A stretch of DNA of 64,000 nt, taken from assembly GCA_016234445.1 (NCBI GenBank), contig JACRBT010000017.1, positions 186,001-250,000 of the forward strand. The letters are read 5' to 3'. Of the stretch, positions 59,396 to 64,000 are shown in pieces; the first letter of the stretch is position 1; every line of letters begins with the position of its first letter. The stretch is from Chloroflexota bacterium. Lineage in GTDB: Bacteria; Chloroflexota; Dehalococcoidia; Tepidiformales; Tepidiformaceae. Under the pieces are notes generated by a model. It saw only the letters and a list, made by a program, of their open reading frames with translations. It ran no database searches and had not been told where the DNA came from. The position numbers were made by a program, and so were the translations under genes.

Positions 59396-60688
59396 TCAGG
59401 CGCACATCCGGCGGACAATCTCGTACATGAGCTCGCAGCCCATGTTCAGGTTGTCGATCGTCAGGAACTCGTTGTTGCCATGGAACCCCGCGCGTTCGGG
59501 GCCCGAGAGGATGCAGGGGATGAACCCGTAGGCGGGGATCCCGCGGGCCCGCAGGAAGCGGTTGTCGGTGCCGCCGATGGTCATGCTCGGGACGACGATC
59601 GCGTCCTCCATCGCCTCCGTGACGACGGACTTGATGACCCGGAAGAGCTCCGTGTCCCAGTCGACGGAGACGGGCTCGCCTTCGTGAGGGTTGTAGAGTT
59701 CGACCGTGATCCGGGGGTCGTCGATCCGTTCGCGGACCTGGCGGAGCCAGTCTTCCTTCGACTGGCCGGGCAGGAGGCGGCAGTCGACCGCGGCCCAGCT
59801 CTTCGCGGGGACGACGTTCGCCTTGATCCCGCTCTGGAGCATCGTCACGTTGATGGTGTTGATGAACTGGGCGTGGAGTTCGGGCGTGCGGACGATCTGG
59901 GCCTCGATCTCGGCCTGGCTGGCGGGAAGGAGCCCGGCTTCGCTGAGGCTGGCGAGGTAGGCACGCGTGTCCGGCGTGTAGGTGAGGCCGCGGTCCCAGT
60001 CTTCGAGCTTGAGCAGGGCGCGCATCAGGTGGACGAGAGAGTTGTCCTTGTGGGGGCGGCTGCCGTGGCCGGGGGTGCCGACGGCCGTGAGCTGGATCCA
60101 GCCGATATCCTTCTCGTTGGTGGCCACGCCGAAAAGCTTGAGGTCCTTGCCGCCGAAGCGGTCGGTCCCGCCACCGCCTTCGCTCAGCTCGAACTCGACG
60201 TCGACTACGTCCGGGCGGTGCTTGCAGAGCCACTCCATGCCGAATTCGCTGCCGGCCTCTTCGTCGGGCACGGCGCAGAAGACGACGTCGCGCTTCAGGG
60301 GGACGTTGTTTCGTTTGAGGAGAAGGAAGGTGATGAGCTGCATGACGCCGCAGCCCTTCATGTCGACGGCGCCCCGGCCATAGACGCGGCCGTCCTTGAT
60401 GACACCCTCGAAGGCGGGCATGTCCCAGTACTGCGCCTCGACGGGGACGACGTCGGTGTGGTTGCAGAGCATCAGCGGCCGCTTCGAACCGTCGCCCTTC
60501 AGGGTCGCGACGAGGACCTCGCGGTTGGGCGCGGTCTCGATGTATTCGCAGGCGATGCCTTCGCGGGTGATGAGCTCACCGAGGAAGCGGGCGGCAGGCT
60601 TTTCGTTCCCGGGCGGGTTCGAGGTGTCGATCTGGAGGTAGCGGACGAAGATGTCGAGGGCTTCGGCGAAGAGCGGCTTCCAGTCCAT
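59396..60688 (-). CDS. M20-family metallopeptidase (copy 2)
   Basis: 430 residues. Zn ligands as in the family: [37 protein letters not shown], and a C-terminal His in [13 protein letters not shown]. Normal ATG start with the N-terminus [20 protein letters not shown]. It is very close to the copy at 55456-56772, including at the DNA level near the 3' ends, and lies in the same orientation on the other side of the flavin module. Amidohydrolase or dipeptidase activity is likely. Confidence 0.92.
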   Translation of the reverse strand: MDWKPLFAEALDIFVRYLQIDTSNPPGNEKPAARFLGELITREGIACEYIETAPNREVLVATLKGDGSKRPLMLCNHTDVVPVEAQYWDMPAFEGVIKDGRVYGRGAVDMKGCGVMQLITFLLLKRNNVPLKRDVVFCAVPDEEAGSEFGMEWLCKHRPDVVDVEFELSEGGGGTDRFGGKDLKLFGVATNEKDIGWIQLTAVGTPGHGSRPHKDNSLVHLMRALLKLEDWDRGLTYTPDTRAYLASLSEAGLLPASQAEIEAQIVRTPELHAQFINTINVTMLQSGIKANVVPAKSWAAVDCRLLPGQSKEDWLRQVRERIDDPRITVELYNPHEGEPVSVDWDTELFRVIKSVVTEAMEDAIVVPSMTIGGTDNRFLRARGIPAYGFIPCILSGPERAGFHGNNEFLTIDNLNMGCELMYEIVRRMCA

Positions 60689-60737
60689 GCGGTGGTGGTC
60701 CTGCGGGCGGTGGCCCGGAGCGAATACTACCGGACTG

Positions 60738-61694
60738 TCAGGCGGAGGGGACGTCCCAGGGGAGCGACTGGGCGGGTGGCGTGAGCAGCGGCTTCACGAT
60801 TCCATCGGCGACGACGGCGATGATGTCGAAGCCGGCGTAGAGGGTGGGGTCCATGCCGCGGAGGGCCCAGGTGAGCTTCTCTTCCTCCGCGTAGGTGGAG
60901 GCGCCGAGGACGACCAGGGCGTGGGCGGCCGCCGGAATGTCGCGGGCCGGAGCGGCCTCCTTAAGCAGCTTCCGGAGGTTCCGCCTCAGGGCGGCGGCCT
61001 GCTCGTCGTCGTCGCGCGCCGGCGTGCCGAGGACGCAGGAGCCGCCTTCTTCGAGGTCGTTCGCGCTCCAGGCGTCTTCGGACGCGATCGGGATGGAACC
61101 GTCGACTTCCGGCTGGCCGGCGGCGAGGACGATCCGGTCGGCGAGTTCGGTCCGCTCGTCGTCATCCGCGGGCAGCCGGTGCAGCTGGAGCGAGTTGAGC
61201 TGGAAGCTGCCCGCCACGCGGTTCGTGAACTGGGCCCAGTGGGGGGCCATGCCGCCGAGGGCGGTGACCACGGACCCCGTCGTGCTCGTGCGCCGGAGGT
61301 GGAGGGTGACGGGCCGCCGGACCTCCAGCCGCCCGTCTTCGAGGGACCGCGCCCCGGCTGCTGCTGCCAGCAGTTCCTCGACCCTCGGTTCGTCCACAGG
61401 GAGCGCCGCGTCACGCGGGACCCAGAGGGCGAGCGAGCGGCCGGCATCGTCGAGGCGCTGTTCGATCGCGGCGCGGGCGGCCTCCCAGTCGAGGCTGGCG
61501 TCGGGGGCGAGGGTGTTGACGATGGCGAAGGCGAGGTCCCAGCGGCGCCCCACCTGGACGGTCCCGCGGGCGACAGGGCCGCCCCACTCCCCGGAGCTGA
61601 GCTTCGTGCTGCGGGCGTAGTGGGCGCCGAACCAGCGCAGAAACAGCCGGAAACCGGCGTCCGCGGGGTCCGCTGGATAGCTGCGCCCGCTCAA
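60738..61694 (-). CDS. Hypothetical protein
   Basis: 318 residues, no signal or membrane segment. The start SGRSYPADPADAGFRLFLRWFGAHYA and the end LTWALRGMDPTLYAGFDII are distinctive but match no family I recognise. It lies 7 nt from the end of the bL25 gene on the same strand, so it may be co-transcribed with it. Confidence 0.65.
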   Translation of the reverse strand: MSGRSYPADPADAGFRLFLRWFGAHYARSTKLSSGEWGGPVARGTVQVGRRWDLAFAIVNTLAPDASLDWEAARAAIEQRLDDAGRSLALWVPRDAALPVDEPRVEELLAAAAGARSLEDGRLEVRRPVTLHLRRTSTTGSVVTALGGMAPHWAQFTNRVAGSFQLNSLQLHRLPADDDERTELADRIVLAAGQPEVDGSIPIASEDAWSANDLEEGGSCVLGTPARDDDEQAAALRRNLRKLLKEAAPARDIPAAAHALVVLGASTYAEEEKLTWALRGMDPTLYAGFDIIAVVADGIVKPLLTPPAQSLPWDVPSA

Positions 61695-61701
61695 GGGGGG
61701 C

Positions 61702-62295
61702 CTATTCGGCTTCTTCTTCGTCGACGAGGCGGATGCGCGGCGGCGTCACGGAAGCGACGACGATGGCGGGGTCGGTCAGGACCTGGACGCCCTCGGGCGC
61801 CTTGATATCGCTGACGCTGAGGTGGACGTCGAAACCCACCAGGAGGCCGGCGTCGACTTCCAGGTATTCCGGCAGGCTCAGCGGCAGGCAGGAGACGGAG
61901 ACGTGCTCGAGGCTCTGGAGGAGGGTGCCAGCTAGGTCGCGGACGGCCGGGGCTTCACCCACGACATGGAGGGCGACGTTCGCGTGGATGGGGCGGGCGA
62001 GGTCGACCTGGTAGAAGTCCACGTGCATCGGGTCGCCGGTGCCGCCGACGCGGGTGAGCCCGCGAAGGACGACAAAGCGGGGGCTCTTTTCGCCCTCGAT
62101 CTTCAGTTCGAACATGCTCCGGGCGCCGGCCGCGCGGACGATGCGCGTGAATTCGCGGCGGTCCATCTGGATGGCGGCGGATTCGAGTCCCTTGCCGTAG
62201 ACGTTGCCCGGGAGGACGCCTTCGCGCCGGAGCACCCGTACTTTCTTGCCGAGGACATTGCGAGGAGCGGCCTGGATGGTCGCGCGTTCAGCCAT
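61702..62295 (-). CDS. rplY: Large ribosomal subunit protein bL25 (Ctc form)
   Basis: 197 residues, ATG with GGAGG upstream. Two-domain CTC type: the 5S rRNA-binding N-domain (PRNVLGKKVRVLRREGVLPGNVYG) and a C-terminal beta domain (HVDFYQVDLARPI, PAIVVASVTPPR). It has the acidic tail (LVDEEEAE) usual for this form. Promoter at 62345-62372. Confidence 0.95.
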   Translation of the reverse strand: MAERATIQAAPRNVLGKKVRVLRREGVLPGNVYGKGLESAAIQMDRREFTRIVRAAGARSMFELKIEGEKSPRFVVLRGLTRVGGTGDPMHVDFYQVDLARPIHANVALHVVGEAPAVRDLAGTLLQSLEHVSVSCLPLSLPEYLEVDAGLLVGFDVHLSVSDIKAPEGVQVLTDPAIVVASVTPPRIRLVDEEEAE

Positions 62296-62344
62296 GGAAA
62301 AACACCCTCCGCGCGCACGCTCGTATACGTGGCGCAACGAATCT

Positions 62345-62372
62345 ACTGTACCGGCCCACGGCCCACGGTCAA
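62345..62372 (-). promoter_or_regulatory. rplY promoter
   Basis: On the minus strand TTGACC (62372-62367) and TACAGT (62350-62345) are 16 nt apart. Leader of about 43 nt before the ATG. Confidence 0.55.
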
Positions 62373-62390
62373 CGCGGGCGGGAGGCGCGA

Positions 62391-62416
62391 AAAAGGGACC
62401 ACGGATGGTGGCCCCT
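62391..62416 (-). terminator. Terminator after the ferredoxin gene
   Basis: Reading the minus strand, AGGGGCCAC pairs with GTGGTCCCT (one G-U pair) around CATCC and is followed by an unbroken T-tract. Confidence 0.75.
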
Positions 62417-62442
62417 CGTTCACCGCATGGGGGACGGGCGGA

Positions 62443-62730
62443 TTAGCCCTTGATCGCCGCGACCTGCTTGCGGACGGCGCCCTTGTCGCCGGAGTACCAT
62501 TCCGCGTTGATCTTCGTGAAGGCCTCCTGGTCCGAGGGCACGTCGTCTTCGGCGAAGATGGCGGTCACGGGGCAGGCAGGTTCGCAGGCGCCGCAGTCGA
62601 TGCACTCATCCGGGTTGATGTAGAGCATGCGGTCCTGGCCTTCGTCGAAGTGGATGCAGTCCACCGGGCAGACTTCGACACAGGCCTGGTCCTGGACATC
62701 GATGCAGGGCGTGGTAATGACGTACGTCAT
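62443..62730 (-). CDS. 7Fe-type ferredoxin
   Basis: 95 residues. The first cluster motif is C-x7-C-x3-C ([18 protein letters not shown]), which suits a [3Fe-4S] centre; the second is [13 protein letters not shown], a [4Fe-4S] site. The C-terminal helix ([15 protein letters not shown]) matches FdxA-type proteins. A general low-potential electron carrier. ATG with GAGGAG upstream and its own promoter and terminator. Confidence 0.93.
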   Translation of the reverse strand: MTYVITTPCIDVQDQACVEVCPVDCIHFDEGQDRMLYINPDECIDCGACEPACPVTAIFAEDDVPSDQEAFTKINAEWYSGDKGAVRKQVAAIKG

Positions 62731-62786
62731 GGGACTCCTCGTCGTGTAGGGGGTCAGCTACCGCCGGTAGCGGCCGCGCAACAGGG

Positions 62787-62815
62787 ATAGTACTACCGGG
62801 GCGAAAGTGTGTAAA
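62787..62815 (-). promoter_or_regulatory. Ferredoxin promoter
   Basis: On the minus strand TTTACA (62815-62810) and TACTAT (62792-62787) are 17 nt apart, about 56 nt before the ATG. Confidence 0.55.
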
Positions 62816-62833
62816 AGCGGCCCCGGGGGCGCC

Positions 62834-63493
62834 TTACCGGCTGGCGACCGGCGTCCCGGAGCGGAGGTCCACGGCGTGGTAGCGGCCCGCCTTCAGTTCC
62901 GCCACCAGTTCCTTCTCGTCGTGGATGTCTTTTTCGAAGTAGGTGGCGCACTTGCCGACGTCACTGATCGCGTGGGAGTCGGTGCCGGCAGTGCCGCCCA
63001 GCTTCATCATCTCGCAGAGCCGCCGGGAGAACTCGTTTTCCTTGTCGCTGCCGCGGCCGTTCAGTTCTTCGAGGGCTGCGACGTACTGGTAGGCGGGGTT
63101 GCGGCTGGCCTTGTCGAGGGCGGCCTGGTACTCCTCGTCGCTCCGGCTGAACCAGGGCATCTGGCGGCGGTAGGGGTGGGCGGCGACCATCGTCCCCTCG
63201 GCCTTTTCGACGTAGCTCGCCAGTTCGCGGACGCGGTGCATCCCGAAGACGTACTTGTCGATCCCGAAGACCAGCATGTGGCCGTCGTCCGTGCTGATTT
63301 CGACCCCGGCGAGGACGAGGAAGTTGTGCTTCGCCCGGAGTTCCTCGATCGACTTGTAGTCCCAGACGGTGTCGTGCTCGGTGAAAACGATGGCGTCGAG
63401 CCCGGCGGTCTTCGCCCGGACGATGAGGTCATCGGGGTTGAGGACGCTGTCGTGCGAACGGGGCCACGTGTGGGAATGGAGGTCAATCAGCAT
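62834..63493 (-). CDS. PHP-domain phosphoesterase-like protein
   Basis: 219 residues. PHP metal-site motifs: LIDLHSHTWPRSHDS (HxH), VFTEHDTVWD, GVEISTDDGHML, VAAHPYRRQ and GTDSHAISDVG. The fold is a three-metal phosphoesterase barrel as in histidinol phosphatase and YciV-like RNases. The substrate is not evident. It is divergent from the secreted-protein gene at 63724. Confidence 0.88.
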   Translation of the reverse strand: MLIDLHSHTWPRSHDSVLNPDDLIVRAKTAGLDAIVFTEHDTVWDYKSIEELRAKHNFLVLAGVEISTDDGHMLVFGIDKYVFGMHRVRELASYVEKAEGTMVAAHPYRRQMPWFSRSDEEYQAALDKASRNPAYQYVAALEELNGRGSDKENEFSRRLCEMMKLGGTAGTDSHAISDVGKCATYFEKDIHDEKELVAELKAGRYHAVDLRSGTPVASR

Positions 63494-63723
63494 GATGGCT
63501 TGGTCGCCTTACTATACGAGCGGCGGGGGCCGAGTGGCGAGCCGGGGGCGGCGATCCGGGGCATCGGCCGCGTCTTCGGACCCGCTCGCCCGCCACACGC
63601 TGTAAATTGACCGTAAACAGTTGGCGATATGGGCCGGCACCGGGCGTTTCTTCTTGCCTGCATGGGGGTGCCTGCCTACCCTCTTTGCAATGGGGAGCGC
63701 GACGGCCCCCGAGTGAGGCACGG

Positions 63724-64000
63724 ATGAACCGAACGAAACTGCTCGGCATGGGATTCGCGGCGGCGGCGATGGTCGCCCTTGCCGGCGCCGCTCTTGCCGG
63801 TCTCAGCACTCCTTTCGGCAACGCTTCGGCCGCGGGCGGGCCGCCGGCCATCGGCATGGTCGCCTATGGCGAAGCCCCCGGGGCGACCCCCGGCCAGAAG
63901 ATCTATGCGACGGTCACCGCCAACGGCGTGTCGACCACCTGCGGCCAGGGGCTCGTGGTGGACGACGGCGGCCCGAAGTATGTCGTCACCGTCGTCGCCG
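63724..64000 (+). CDS. Secreted protein, 3' truncated by window
   Basis: At least 92 residues, cut by the window edge. ATG with GAGTGAGG upstream. A signal peptide (LLGMGFAAAAMVALAGAALA) is followed by a mature part with PPAIGMVAYGEAPGATPGQK and an odd GVSTTCGQG stretch. Short conserved glycine and threonine patches could belong to an adhesin- or dockerin-associated domain, but too little is visible to assign a family. Confidence 0.7.
   Translation, partial: MNRTKLLGMGFAAAAMVALAGAALAGLSTPFGNASAAGGPPAIGMVAYGEAPGATPGQKIYATVTANGVSTTCGQGLVVDDGGPKYVVTVVA

Overview
The window is high-GC bacterial chromosome, almost fully coding, with no rRNA, tRNA or CRISPR array that I can see. Gene content points to a Chloroflexota bacterium, probably Dehalococcoidia-like. 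This is an inference from F420 biosynthesis genes (cofD-cofC), CIRCE-controlled groESL, a heliorhodopsin, a small SWIM zinc-finger protein, a secreted Kelch protein ending in a PLV-type C-terminus, and promoters whose -10 box lies 6-7 nt from the start codon (apparent leaderless mRNAs). No taxonomic marker gene settles it.

Layout. 0-8.5 kb is a signalling island: the 3' part of a FliA/WhiG-type sigma factor, a degenerate GGDEF membrane protein, a NarL-type response regulator, a 1220-residue CHASE3/multi-PAS hybrid kinase behind a 25-codon upstream ORF, an HD-GYP response regulator and a GGDEF diguanylate cyclase. 8.5-16.9 kb is an acyl-CoA redox cluster: acyl-CoA dehydrogenase (divergent), class III CoA-transferase, PaaK-like CoA ligase, an Old-Yellow-Enzyme/FAD oxidoreductase, and EtfB-EtfA. 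17-24.5 kb looks accessory: ArsR-SRPBCC-VOC, sulfurtransferase, a histidine phosphatase bracketed by a 31-bp direct repeat, DUF1801, a collagen-like secreted protein, the heliorhodopsin, a truncated monooxygenase-like gene, a LuxR-HTH domain fused to PurC, and a decayed transposase.

24.5-29.2 kb carries dnaN and recF with a crotonase between them, then a PrsW-type membrane protease. 29.6-35.1 kb is the nitrogen region: cNMP-binding protein, amtB-glnK, a second amtB, and glnA. Both amtB promoters carry GAAAC-type half-sites on a strict 11-bp period, like actinobacterial GlnR boxes. GlnK lacks the uridylylated tyrosine and GlnA lacks the adenylylated tyrosine. 35-39.7 kb has a PadR regulator with its membrane-protein partner, an intergenic repeat zone, a perfect CIRCE and groES-groEL.

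39.7-55.4 kb is mixed: Kelch protein, a NarL-type two-component pair, membrane-anchored glycosidase-like protein, SDR, a SWIM protein behind an attenuator-like leader, cofD-cofC, a lipoprotein, an epimerase-like protein, two crotonases, a lone receiver domain behind duplicated CRP-like sites, tsaD and an orphan antitoxin. 55.4-60.7 kb is a three-gene flavin electron-transfer module (FMN-binding protein, ApbE, RnfD/NqrB-like) flanked by two paralogous M20 peptidases in direct orientation. 60.7-64 kb has a hypothetical protein, bL25, a 7Fe-type ferredoxin, a PHP-domain protein and a secreted protein cut by the window edge.
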